DNA of 64,000 nt from Elysia crispata (taxonomy: Eukaryota > Mollusca > Gastropoda > Plakobranchidae). The DNA lies in NCBI GenBank assembly GCA_033675545.1, contig JAWDGP010001364.1, positions 45,214 through 109,213 on the forward strand, given 5' to 3'. How positions within the stretch are numbered: the stretch's first letter is position 1; every line of letters starts with the position of its first letter. Of the stretch, positions 1 to 14,600 are shown piece after piece. A model generated the notes under the pieces. It saw only the letters and a list, made by a program, of their open reading frames with translations. It was not told the origin of the DNA and made no database searches. A program made the position numbers and the translations under genes.

Positions 1-418
1 CCATTAATATTAACAGTCGGTTCCTCGTGGTCCGACTACTGGTTCAGCACCCAGCATAGCAAAATTATTATACAAGCTGCATGAACTTGCTTATCATGGT
101 TACCCAACTTGCTCAGCAGGCTTTCGTTATTCTGCTATGTTATGCTCAACAATAAGGCTGGTATGACTTGCCCCTAATTAAAAAAAAAAACAAACAAACC
201 AATACTCGCCTGTTACCCTTGGTAATAGGAGACGGTCGATGAGGAATATCAATCGAAATCTATTGAGTAATTGCGGAGCAGTCCATACATTTGTTCACAT
301 AAAAAACCCATAACAAAACAATTAAAAAAAAAACAAAAAAAGAAACAAAAAAAAAAAAAACCGCATCCTTGCCAACAAAAGCTTATTTAGTTGCGGCAAC
401 CACAACCACAACAGCAAA
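1..418. other. Unassigned AT-rich sequence
   Basis: No gene, splice-linked exon or repeat family could be supported. The right part is A-rich, with several poly-A runs leading into the CAA microsatellite. Confidence 0.5.
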
Positions 419-444
419 AACAACAACAACAACAACAACAACAA

Positions 445-510
<66 letters not shown>

Positions 511-511
511 A
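419..511. repeat. (CAA)n microsatellite
   Basis: Near-perfect CAA trinucleotide tract with a few A-run interruptions. The poly-leucine frame on the opposite strand is an artefact of the repeat. Confidence 0.95.
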
Positions 512-1603
512 ATAACCCAAAAGAGAACCGATAACCTTTATTGGGCATAAACAACATTGAGACCCCCCGGCCTATTATTTGTAGACCCTACACCGTCTTT
601 GACCTACTCGTATTAATTAATCTACACATGTTATACTGGCTGATCTCCGACGTTCTCTGTCTCTATCATAGCCAGCCATTCCTCCCACACCATGCAACAA
701 AGTGAGTGTCAATTCTGTGGTCCGATCAGTACCAGAACTATACTATTTATGAAGTCCTGGGTTATTAAGTTTATAGGCTACATCTAGTTATCCTACGGCT
801 TATATAGTTTCCCACACTTATGTCGACAAACCCTTCACTGTCGAGATAAATGGGCGCTTTTCGAGAATCCTCGTGAGGTGTAATACTAAGCGATTTTAAA
901 TGGCGGGTGAAACAGGTATCATTATATTACTGCCTCCATGATGCTCTCGACTACACTTTACATTTTTAAACGAACAATTACACGAAGTGCGAAATGTTTT
1001 GAGTATTCTATGCTAATTCACCTCGGAATGGCGTCACTAAACTGTTTATAGTGAGCACATCACAAGAGCCAGGGCGGTAGACGCCCTACAGCATAGAGTG
1101 AAACAAGAGAAGACTCCGGTTCTAATAATACTCGCTGCGTGTTTTGTTATTACTGTCTACAATTACGTCTATTTTGATGTATGAGATGAATTCTTGACGT
1201 AACAGTAGAATATTAGATCTAGAATGTTATGGGGGCGCTTATTGTGCTTTGTGTTGACAACAGGGGCGTGGCTAGCGTGTCACACACACACACAAACACA
1301 CACACACCAATCGATCTGCAGCAACAAGCAGGGTAGTTAGAGATGAACACCATCCAGGTTCTGTGAAGTGCGTTAGTGAGTCCAGGTCGATGTAACTCAG
1401 CAACACGCGTCCCCGCTACATCAAACATCAAGCAGATACTCATATCACTAAGCTCAACAAGTGTTCTGTACTTCACAAGCTGTCAATTTGTGTCTTTCAT
1501 CGCTTCTTACACAGCTCTCTATTTTTTTGCTTCTCTTTCTTTTGCTTGATTCATTCTCACATTCCCAGCATTTTCTCCACTCTCTATCCTTCCTCATTTT
1601 TTC

Positions 1604-1608
<5 letters not shown>
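512..1608. other. Unassigned sequence with a short CA tract
   Basis: Single-copy-looking sequence with an interrupted CA microsatellite near 1279-1308. The 85-codon open frame on the minus strand runs through the CA tract and shows no domain, so it is not called. Confidence 0.4.
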
Positions 1609-1692
<84 letters not shown>

Positions 1693-2060
1693 CTCTTTCT
1701 CTCCCTTTCTCTCAGCCCTCTTTGTCTTGGTCTCTATCTCTGTCTCTGTCTATCTCTTTCTGTATAGACCTATATCTGTTTATCTTTCTATCTATTTATC
1801 TATCTATCTATCTATCTATCTTTCGGAGTTTATATATATATATATATATATATGTATTTTTTTTTTACACGCATGTTTATCATTTTCTTTTAGTTTAATA
1901 TCCACCTCTCGGCTTTTACTACTCTCTTCCTCTTTATGTCTGTGATTCCTTTCTCCTTCTTTCCCTTGACCCTTTCTATTTGTCTATCTGTCTGTCTTTG
2001 TCTCTGCCTGTCTGTCTATCTGTCTGTGTCTGTGTCTCTCTCTCTCTCTCTCTCTCGCTC
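1609..2060. repeat. (CT)n, (TCTA)n, (TA)n and CTGT microsatellite cluster
   Basis: A perfect CT tract of about 80 bp is followed by CT-rich sequence, a TCTA tract (about 1777-1822), a TA tract (about 1830-1853) and CTGT/CT repeats to about 2056. Several Ser/Leu-rich open frames here are repeat translations. Confidence 0.93.
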
Positions 2061-3076
<1,016 letters not shown>

Positions 3077-3239
3077 GGAAAAGAAAAAAGGAGAGGAAGA
3101 AAAGATAGAGAGAGAGTCAGTCAGAGAGTATGTGAGAGAAAGAAAAGGCTTTCTCTCTCATGCCTTATAATTATTATGATTATATTACAAGTATGTTTGC
3201 CCGGGGAAGACAACTACATTGAAGAAATTTTTGTGTAAA

Positions 3240-3530
3240 CTTCACACCAATAACAGACTTATCCTCCAGAGCCATATATCTGCACTGAGGAAAAGCAAAT
3301 GAAAGTGTGGGGAAGACTACTAAAAAAAAAAAAAAAGCAAAACCAACAAATTTCACCATTATAACGAATATCTATCCTCCAGAGCCATAACACTACATCA
3401 CAGAGAAGGAAACTTTACAACATCAACAGGATATAATTAAATATAATATCCCCCAGAGCCATTCACAACATACCTTTAAAATAATTATAAATATTTAGAA
3501 CACTAAGACGTTGGAATTCTTCTCCATAAA
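3240..3530. repeat. Degenerate repeat around a CCTCCAGAGCCATA core
   Basis: The core recurs near 3261, 3372 and 3448, with a weaker form near 3521, at irregular spacing of roughly 75-110 bp. It looks like a decayed minisatellite. Nothing else was recognised nearby. Confidence 0.4.
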
Positions 3531-5060
3531 GCCACTCTTTAAATGTAAGAGAGATATCAAGGAGGAAAAATAAACTAAATTTAGGTGTAACCTTTTAAGC
3601 AGGCGTCTTTCTGGTTTATCCTTCCACCGAGACCGTGGTGTGGTGGTGATGACCCATTACAGTTACAAGGTACAATGTGATGCTCGGCTTGATGTGGTTG
3701 AAAAAAATGCTCTCCAAACAAAGTGAAAACATGCAACAATTCAGAAAATATAACAGAGAAAAAAATTATAAGGTCCCGGATGTTTAAAATTTATTGGGTT
3801 ACCCTGGATTGCTAAAGATTATAATGACCTCGTTATTCTAAATCTATTCAGCACCTGTAAAACTCATACAAGGCAAATTAAGAGTGACAAGTTTAAAAAA
3901 AATGGCTGAACTTGAATGTTTCTACTTTTCCTTGTTGACATTTGGTGGATCGATATCTTAGGCATAAAGCAGTCTAGAGGCAGAAGTGGTGTTTACATTC
4001 GCAACTGCCGCTCGGGACGAAAAGGCAACGATGACAGCTGTTGTTTTTTAGAAAACTGACCAGAGAAATCAGAACCACTGTCCTCTACAGAACTGCATAC
4101 ATCCCATGACGCTTTTGTCTTTTTGCTGATAGAGGTTAGATTTCATTTAATCTTTTTAATATTCTAAATTTTTTCACTCAATTAAATCAAAACAACTTGC
4201 TTTTTCTATATATTTATATTTAAAAAATAAAAATCATTTATTTTAACAGACCTTTGATTTGAAAATTGGAAAATATTGAGAGCAGTTTTTCTTTAATTTT
4301 TATTTTGGTTTATCATAATAAATTTAGTAACAAAAATCGATGAAGTTGATTACTTTGATGAATTTCAAATGCATTCGTAGCCTAAACATGTACATAACTT
4401 TTCATCATTTTTATCTTTTACCGTTTGGGGCACTGATCTTGGGTGATCAAAATTCAGTAAACTTCATTACTGTACATTGAGTGATTTTGGAAAAATAGGG
4501 AAGAGTAACCAAAGTATTATTTAGATATGCCGCACTTTTTTTTTTACATAATTCATAATCAATGTCAGAATATTTTTATGTTTGATGAATTACACAGGGG
4601 TCGTTACTCTAACTTTTTTTATCTTGATGATAGTTAGGATAATTCTTTCCTTAATGTTCGTGCTGCTCTTATGCATGTAAAATACATGTGGATTTGCATA
4701 AATTTTAATCTCTGTTCATGCTTTCTCAAAGACTACTCTGGAAACTAAGGGGATGTTAAGTAAACTATGAACTTCTTAAAGGATTGTTTAATATCGTTGA
4801 CCTCGTATTGGGGATGTCCACTAAATAAAATAAGAAACAAATCTATGTCTGGTTTCGGTAACGTCCTTTTTTGACCTTGCGAAACATAGGTGTCTTGTTG
4901 TTTGTCTGGTCCTCTGAGCTTTCTAGTTCGAACTGCAGCTTTTCCTTTTCAATTCCCATTTCTCATCGAAACTTCTCTTATGTTTTCCAATTTTGCAAAC
5001 CTATTTGTAAAGATCTCTGCTCCACCCCTGTCCTCTAGCAACAGTAGGAATCGCTCGATA
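3531..5060. other. Unassigned AT-rich sequence
   Basis: No exon, RNA gene or mobile element could be supported on either strand. Confidence 0.4.
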
Positions 5061-5063
5061 CCC

Positions 5064-6160
5064 ACAGTAATGTCACGTCAGGCTAAAGAACCAAAAATGT
5101 CACGTGAGATTAGAGAACCTAGATGTCACGTGTGGTTAGAGAACCAAAGTATTACGAGAGGTTAGAGACCCAAGGTGTCACGCGAGGTTAGAGAACCAAA
5201 GCATTACGTGAGGTTAGAGAACCAAGGTGTTACGTGGGGTTGGAGAACCAAGTAGGTCACGTGATGCTAGACGATTTTGGGTTTCATGTGAGGTTAGGGG
5301 ACCTAGGAGGGACAAGAGAACCTTGGTTTCACGTGAAGTAACAGAACCTAGAGTGTCATCTGAGGTTAGAGACACTAGGATGATATGTGACATTCGAGAA
5401 TCTAAGGTGTCACGTGATGGTAGGAAACATATGGTGTCACATGGAACTAATGAGCTAGTCTAGTGTCAAACGAAGATCGTTAGATGTCACGTGAGGCTCA
5501 AGAACTTAGGTTGTCCTGTGAGGTAAAAGAAACCACAGTGTCATTTATTTAACAAAAACTAGGGTCTCACATGAGGTTAATGGACCTTGAGTGTCATGTG
5601 AGGTCAAAGAACCTAAGGTGCCACCTGAGGTTAGAGAACCTGGGGTGCCACGTGAGGCTAGAAAATCTAGGTTGCCATATGAGGTTAGTGAACTTGGAGG
5701 TTCATATGAGATTAGAGAACCTAGAGTGTCATATGATATTACAGAACCTAGGATGTCACATGATATTAAAGAACCTGGAGGCTACAGAACCTATGGTGTC
5801 ATGTGAAGCTCGAGAACCTAATGTGTCATGTGAGGCTAGAAAACCTAGGGTGTCATTTTAAGCTAGAAAACCTAGGTGCCATGTAAGGTTACAGAACCTT
5901 GGATGTCATGTTATTTTAGAGAACCCAGAGTGTCATGTGAGGCTTGAGAAATTAAGGTGTCATGTGAAGCTCCAGAACCTAAGGTTTCATGTGGGGCTAC
6001 AAAACCTATAGTTTCATCTGAAGTTAGAAAACCTAAGGATTCTTGTATGGCTACATAACCTAGGGTGTCATGTTAATTTAGATAACCCAAAGTCTCATTT
6101 GAGGCTCGAGAACCTATGGTGTCATGTGAGGTTAGAGAACCTAAAGTGTCATAAGGTGCC
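5064..6160. repeat. Minisatellite, 26-27 bp unit with CACGTG core
   Basis: About 40 degenerate copies of a unit of the form GTCACGTGAGGTTAGAGAAC plus about six bases. The left half often keeps the palindrome CACGTG. The right half has mostly drifted to CATGTG or CATATG. Short Arg/Glu-rich open frames inside follow the repeat period and are not genes. Confidence 0.92.
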
Positions 6161-7595
6161 TGGAAGTCGAAGGAGACATATGGTAACTTGAAGTTTCTTT
6201 CGAGGATGGGAGTCTGTGGTATATGCGAATTCTTCAATGTGATATTTTCGATAGAGGTCGATGTGAATCATTCAATTGACTTCCTGTTTTGATTTATTTT
6301 TCTCCTTGTGTTTAAGTGGCTCACTGTCTTCATCGTGGTGACCATCATTGTTGTAAAGTATGGCCACAAGCTTCTGGAGATGAGGGATCGTTTATAATGT
6401 TTTCAAATACATACCTCATGTTTCGCCTGCTGACATACCTGCCACTAAATGATATTACTCGATCCTGTTTGCGTTGTATTTCAGCTGTTCGACAAGTCCA
6501 CTTAGTAATTGTGATGTGCGGCGTGAATTCTTGTTGATGGAGTCAGCGTCTCAAAACCTTCACTACAGAATAAAAAAAAAACATTCCTCTTAAAGTTTCC
6601 TCCATGAATAAAGATTGTAACAGGTTTTATCTAAAAATTCAAGAGACAAAACCTCATAGGCCAGAAAGTTCGCTTTTCACACTTGAATGGTCTCCTTTGG
6701 TAGCTCTGTCGCTGAAATACCACTGGTGTCTTTTGAATGAGAATCAAATATATAAATATTCTCGTTTTGTTTAACAACACACATCGAATAATAATAATGT
6801 TGGTGTCTCTGATCCATGGAAAGAATGGCAAAACACTCCAGAGAATGTCTTCTCAATTAATGCTTAACACCCTTTATATGTTGGAATGAAGCTAGTACTT
6901 ACCTGTTGAGAGGAGACTGAATACTAAGAGTAAGAGGCATCCAGACTTGGAGAAAGGGTTAGATCAGTCATGAGATGATATTCGCTGTGGGAGCAAGCAG
7001 TTTGAGCATCTCGTCGAAAGTTTCACAAATCTAGTTATTAACAAACAGCTTGTTATCCATTTAATTCTTGTCGGGGCATTGAAAACACACTGTGTGTCGG
7101 AGCCTTAGAATGTTCGTAAACCGCTGTTCAGCGTTGGCGGTATAGGCGAGTTGCGGAACAAGGATAGAACATTTACAGTGGCCGTTATAACAGTCATGAG
7201 ACAAAACAGCGTCTTGGGATTTAGCTTAATTAAATATAGTAACGAAAACTGCTTAATTGAATTAGAGATATGGATATGATTAAAAAATAATGATTTTCAT
7301 TCACACAAAAAATGAATGCGACAATATTAACAAAAAATAAAGAGAAAGAACAATAAAAATACATGACTATGAGGTTGGTTACGAAATGCTGCAGGAGGTG
7401 CATACGGTGAATAGTTCAGGTGGGTTTATTATTGAATGACAGTTAACGTTTGATTAGAAATGATGCACATAACAAATCACAGAGATTGAGAGGAGGACTC
7501 CAAGGAATTAGAAATTAGGGAAGCGTAGGAAAAAAACAACCCACACACAATAAAAATGACCACACAGTATAGAGTTCAACAAGATACCTTTTAAG
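6161..7595. other. Unassigned sequence
   Basis: Mixed-composition sequence without a supportable exon or repeat. The small open frames near 6316-6537 and 6631-6831 show no domain features. Confidence 0.4.
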
Positions 7596-8027
<432 letters not shown>

Positions 8028-8164
8028 TACTTGAGAACTGGATAGACCAACTGAAAACACTTGGTGATAGGAACGTCTGGCATCTGCTGCTTTGCTCTCT
8101 TCTTGTACTAAAAAAGCAGATGAAGCAGCGGCCATATTGCTCTGCTCTTTATCAGATATCTATT

Positions 8165-8232
8165 TCAAGTATCGACTTGATCATTCGAATAAAAGGCTTT
8201 ATCGACTTGATCATTCGAATAAAAGGCTTTTA
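8165..8232. repeat. Tandem duplication of about 32 bp
   Basis: The segment ATCGACTTGATCATTCGAAT plus AAAAGGCTTT occurs twice back to back. The second copy is followed by a short extension. Confidence 0.85.
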
Positions 8233-8635
8233 TCAGTCAGTGTCATAACTTTCTTTTAGATCCCAAGGGATTAAAATCATATGATTCAGCAATTTTTTTT
8301 TTTACATTTTCCACTCGTTTCGTTACAGTTAATTTTATCACTTCATTTTCATCCTAAATTTTTCTGTGACAAAACGTCTATTTCACCGTGGAGACAGATA
8401 TCGCATGTACCATTCTCATGTACTGTAACATTTTATTGCCGTAATGGCATGTTAAATGTCCATGTTTGTGTTCTTATTGCTGATTCCAAAACATGTCTTT
8501 CTCTTTCCTCCACATGCCGCTCTCATCGTGCGAGTGTGTTCTGACCTTGCCTACTTGTCTAACTAAGTCACTCATTCCTGTCAAAGCTGGTCTAGCGCAC
8601 CAGAGTTTGGAATCATTATCAGACCTGATGAGTTC

Positions 8636-11600
8636 CTGTCCAGACAGTATCAAGCGGGCGGTGATCATTTCAAAGATGTCCAGAGAGTATTAAGCTAACG
8701 GTGATGATTTCAAGGCTGTCTAGACGGTATAAAATGGGCGGTGATAATTTCAAGGAGTTGCTCTCCAGACAGTATCAAGCGGGCGGTGATGATTTCAAGG
8801 ATGTCTAAACAGTATCAAGCGGGCGGTGATGATTTCAAGGATGTCTAGATAGTATCAAGCGGGCGGTGATGATTTGAAGAAGTTACTGTCCAGACAGTAT
8901 CAAGCGGGTGGTGATAGTTTTAAGGAATTTCTGTCCTGATAGTATCAAGCAGGCGGTGATGATTTCAAGGAGTTTCTGTCTAGACAGTATCAAGCGGACA
9001 GTGATGATTTCAAGGAGTTTCTGTCTAGACAGTATCAAGCGGACAGTGATGTTTTCAAGGAGTTACTGTCTAGACAGTATCAAGCGGACAGTGATGATTT
9101 CAAGGAGTTGCTGTCCAGACAGTATCAAGCGGGCGGTGATGATTTCAAGGAGTTGCTGTCCAGACAATATCAAGCGGACAGTGATGATTTCAAGGAGTTG
9201 CTGTCCAGACAGTATCAAGCGGACAGTGATGATTTCAAGGAGTTTCTGTCCAGACAGTATCAAGCGGACAGTGATGATTTCAAGGAGTTTCTGTCCAGAC
9301 AGTATCAAGCGGACAGTGATGATTTCAAGGAGTTTCTGTCCAGACAGTATCAAGCGGACAGTGATGATTTCAAGGAGTTGCTGTCCAGACAGTATCAAGC
9401 GGACAGTGATGATTTCAAGGAGTTGCTGTCCAGACAGTATCAAGCGGGCGGTGATGATTTAAAGGATGTCTAAACAGTATCAAGCGGGCGGTGATGATTT
9501 CAAGGATGTAGAGACAGTATCAAGCGGGCGGTGATGATTTCAAGGATGTCTAGACAGTATATAGCGGGCGGTGATGATTTCAAGGATGTCTAGACAGTAT
9601 CAAGCAGGCGGTGATGATTTCAAGGATGTCCAGACAGTATCAAGCGGGCGGTGATGATTTGAAGGAGTTACTGTCCAGACAGTATGAAGCGGACAGTGAT
9701 GATTTCAAGGAGTTTCTGTCTAGACAGTATCAAGCGGACAGTGATGTTTTCAAGGAGTTACTGTCTAGACAGTATCAAGCGGACAGTGATGATTTCAAGG
9801 AGTTACTGTCTAGACAGTATCAAGCGGACAGTGATGATTTCAAGGAGTTTCTGTCTAGACAGTATCAAGCGGACAGTGATGATTTCAAGGAGTTTCTGTC
9901 TAGACAGTATCAAGCGCACAGTGATGATTTCAAGTAGTTTCTGTCTAGACAGTATCAAGCGGACAGTGATGATTTCAAGGAGTTACTGTCTAGACAGTAT
10001 CAAGCGGACAGTGATGATTTCAAGGAGTTACTGTCTAGACAGTATCAAGCGGACAGTGATGATTTCAAGGAGTTACTGTCTAGACAGTATCAAGCAGACA
10101 GTGATGATTTCAAGGAGTTTCTGTCTAGACAGTATCAAGCGGACAGTTGTGATTTCAAGGAGTTTCTGTCTAGACAGTATCAAGCGGACAGTGATGATTT
10201 CAAGGAGTTTCTGTCTAGACAGTATCAAGCGGGCGGTGATGATTTCAAGGATGTCTAAACAGTATCAAGCGGGCGGTGATGATTTCAAGGATGTCTAGAC
10301 AGTATCAACCGGGCGGTGATGATTTGAAGGAGTTACTGTCCAGACAGTATCAAGCGGGCGGTGATGATTTCAAGGAGTTTCTGTCTAGACAGTATCAAGC
10401 GGGCGGTGATGATTTCAAGGAGTTTCTGTCTAGACAGTATCAAGCGGACAGTGATGATTTCAAGGAGTTACTGTCTAGACAGTATCAAGCGGGCGGTGAT
10501 GATTTCAAGGAGTTTCTGTCTAGACAGTATCAAGCGGACAGTGATGATTTCAAGGAGTTTCTGTCTAGACAGTATCAAGCGGGCGGTGATGATTTCAAGG
10601 AGTTTCTGTCTAGACAGTATCAAGCGGGCGGTGATGATTTCAAGGAGTTACTGTCTAGACAGTATCAAGCGGGCGGTGATGATTTCAAGGAGTTTCTGTC
10701 TAGACAGTATCAAGCGGGCGGTGATGATTTCAAGGAGTTTCTGTCTAGACAGTATCAAGCGGACAGTGATGATTTCAAGGAGTTTCTGTCTAGACAGTAT
10801 CAAGCGGGCGGTGATGATTTCAAGGAGTTACTGTCTAGACAGTATCAAGCGGGCGGTGATGATTTCAAGGAGTTTCTGTCTAGACAGTATCAAGCGGGCG
10901 GTGATGATTTCAAGGATGTCTAAACAGTATCAAGCGGGCGGTGATGATTTCAAGGATGTCTAGACAGTATCAACCGGGCGGTAATGATTTGAAGGAGTTA
11001 CTGTCCAGACAGTATCAAGCGGGTGGTGATAGTTTTAAGGAATTTCTGTCCTGATATTATCAAGCAGGCGGTGATGATTTCAGGGAGTTACTGTCTAGAC
11101 AGTATCAAGCGGACAGTGATGATTTCATGGAGTTGCTGTCCAGACAGTATCAAGCGGGCGGTGATGATTTCAAGGATGTCCAGACAGTATCAAGCGGGCG
11201 ATGATGATTTCAAGGATGTCCAGACAGTATCAAGCGGGCGGTGATGATTTCAAGGATGTCCAGACAGTATCAAGCGGGCGGTGATGATTTCAAGGATGTG
11301 TAGACAGTATCAACCGGGCGGTGATGATTTGAAGGAGTTACTGTCCAGACAGTATCAAGCGGGTGGTGATAGTTTTAAGGAATTTCTGTCCTGATAGTAT
11401 CAAGCAGGCGGTGATGATTTCAAGCAGTTACTGTCTAGACAGTATGAAGCGGACAGTGATGATTTCATGGAGTTGCTGTCCAGACAGTATCAAGCGGGCG
11501 GTGATGATTTCAAGGATGTCCAGACAGTATCAAGCGGGCGGTGATGATTTCAAGGATGTCCAGACAGTATCAAGCGGGCGATGATGATTTCAAGGATGTC

Positions 11601-14600
11601 CAGACAGTATCAAGCGGGCGGTGATGATTTCAAGGATGTCCAGACAGTATCAAGCGGGCGGTGATGATTTCAAGGATGTCTAGACAGTATCAAGCAGGCG
11701 GTGATGATTTCAAGGATGTCCAGACAGTATCAAGCGGGCGGTGATGATTTGAAGGAGTTACTGTCCAGACAGTATGAAGCGGACAGTGATGATTTCAAGG
11801 AGTTTCTGTCTAGACAGTATCAAGCGGACAGTGATGTTTTCAAGGAGTTACTGTCTAGACAGTATCAAGCGGACAGTGATGATTTCAAGGAGTTTCTGTC
11901 TAGACAGTATCAAGCGGGCGGTGATGATTTCAAGGAGTTACTGTCTAGACAGTATCAAGCGGACAGTGATGATTTCAAGGAGTTTCTGTCTAGACAGTAT
12001 CAAGCGGGCGGTGATGATTTCAAGGAGTTACTGTCTAGACAGTATCAAGCGGGCGGTGATGATTTCAAGGAGTTTCTGTCTAGACAGTATCAAGCGGGCG
12101 GTGATGATTTCAAGGATGTCTAAACAGTATCAAGCGGGCGGTGATGATTTCAAGGATGTCTAGACAGTATCAACCGGGCGGTGATGATTTGAAGGAGTTA
12201 CTGTCCAGACAGTATCAAGCGGGTGGTGATAGTTTTAAGGAATTTCTGTCCTGATATTATCAAGCAGGCGGTGATGATTTCAAGGAGTTACTGTCTAGAC
12301 AGTATCAAGCGGACAGTGATGATTTCATGGAGTTGCTGTCCAGACAGTATCAAGCGGGCGGTGATGATTTCAAGGATGTCCAGACAGTATCAAGCGGGCG
12401 GTGATGATTTCAAGGATGTCCAGACAGTATCAAGCGGGCGATGATGATTTCAAGGATGTCCAGACAGTATCAAGCGGGCGGTGATGATTTCAAGGATGTC
12501 CAGACAGTATCAAGCGGGCGGTGATGATTTCAAGGATGTCTAGACAGTATCAACCGGGCGGTGATGATTTGAAGGAGTTACTGTCCAGACAGTATCAAGC
12601 GGGTGGTGATAGTTTTAAGGAATTTCTGTCCTGATAGTATCAAGAAGGCGGTGATGATATCAAGGAGTTACTGTCTAGACAGTATCAAGCGGGCGGTGAT
12701 GATTTGAAAGACTGTCCAGACAGTATCAAGCGGGCGGTGATGATTTCAAGGATGTCCAGACAGTATCAAGCGGGCGGTGATGATTTCAAGGATGTCAAAC
12801 AGTATCAAGCGGGCGGTGATGATTTCAAGGATGTCCAGACAGTATCAAGCGGGCGGTGATGATTTCAAGGATGTCCAGACAGTATCAAGCGGGCGGTGAT
12901 GATTTCAAGGATGTCAAACAGTATCAAGCGGGCGGTGATGATTTCAAGGATGTCCAGACAGTATCAAGCGGGCGGTGATGATTTCAAGAAGTTGCTGTCT
13001 AGACAGTATCAAGCGGACAGTGATGATTTCAAGGAGTTTCTGTCTAGACAGTATCAAGCGGACAGTGATGATTTCAAGGAGTTTCTGTCTAGACAGTATC
13101 AAGCGGACAGTGATGATTTCAAGTAGTTTCTGTCTAGACAGAATCAAGCGGACAGTGATGATTTCAAGGAGTTTCTGTCTAGACAGTATCAAGCGGACAG
13201 TGATGATTTCAAGGAGTTACTGTCTAGACAGTATCAAGCGGACAGTGATGATTTCAAGGAGTTACTGTCTAGACAGTATCAAGCGGACAGTGATGATTTC
13301 AAGGAGTTACTGTCTAGACAGTATCAAGCGGACAGTGATGATTTCAAGGAGTTTCTGTCTAGACAGTATCAAGCGGACAGTTGTGATTTCAAGGAGTTTC
13401 TGTCTAGACAGTATCAAGCGGACAGTGATGATTTCAAGGAGTTTCTGTCTAGACAGTATCAAGCGGACGGTGATGACTAGACAGTATCAAGCGGACAGTG
13501 ATTATTTCAAGGAGTTACTGTCTAGACAGTATCAAGCGGACAGTGATGATTTCAAGGAGTTACTGTCTAGACAGTATCAAGCGGACAGTGCTGATTTGAA
13601 GGAGTTTCTGTCTAGACAGTATCAAGCGGACAGTGATGATTTCAAGGAGTTTCTGTCTAGACAGTATCAAGCGGACAGTGATGATTTCAAGGAGATTCTG
13701 TCTAGACAGTATCAAGCGGACAGTGATGATTTCAAGCAGTTACTGTCTAGACAGTATCAAGCGGGCGGTGATGATTTCAAGGAGTTTCTGTCTAGACAGT
13801 ATCAAGCGGACAGTGATGATTTCAAGGAGTTTCTGTCTAGACAGTATCAAGCGGACAGTGATGATTTCAAGGAGTTTCTGTCTAGACAGTATCAAGCGGA
13901 CAGTGATGATTTCAAGAAGTTACTGTCTAGACAGTATCAATCGGACAGTGATGATTTCAAGGAGATTCTGTCTAGACAGTATCAAGCGGACAGTGATGAT
14001 TTCAAGGAGTTACTGTCTAGACAGTATCAAGCGGACAGTGCTGATTTCAAGGAGTTTCTGTCTAGACAGTATCAAGCGGACAGTGATGATTTCAAGGAGT
14101 TACTGTCTAGACAGTATCAAGCGGACAGTGATGATTTCAAGGAGTTTCTGTCTAGACAGTATCAAGCGGACAGTGATGATTTCAAGGAGTTACTGTCTAG
14201 ACAGTATCAATCGGACAGTGATGATTTCAAGGAGTTTCTGTCTAGGCAGTATCAAGCGGACAGTGATGATTTCAAGGTGTTTCTGTCTAGGCAGTATCAA
14301 GCAGGCGGTGATGATTTCAAGGAGTTTCTGTCTAGACAGTATCAAGCGGACAGTGATGATTTCAAGGAGTTTCTGTCTAGACAGTATCAAGCGGGCGGTG
14401 ATGATTTCAAGGAGTTACTGTCTAGACAGTATCAAGCGGGCGGTGATGATTTCAAGGAGTTTCTGTCTAGACAGTATCAAGCGGGCGGTGATGATTTCAA
14501 GGAGTTTCTGTCTAGACAGTATCAAGCGGACAGTGATGATTTCAAGGAGTTTCTGTCTAGACAGTATCAAGCGGGCGGTGATGATTTCAAGGAGTTTCTG

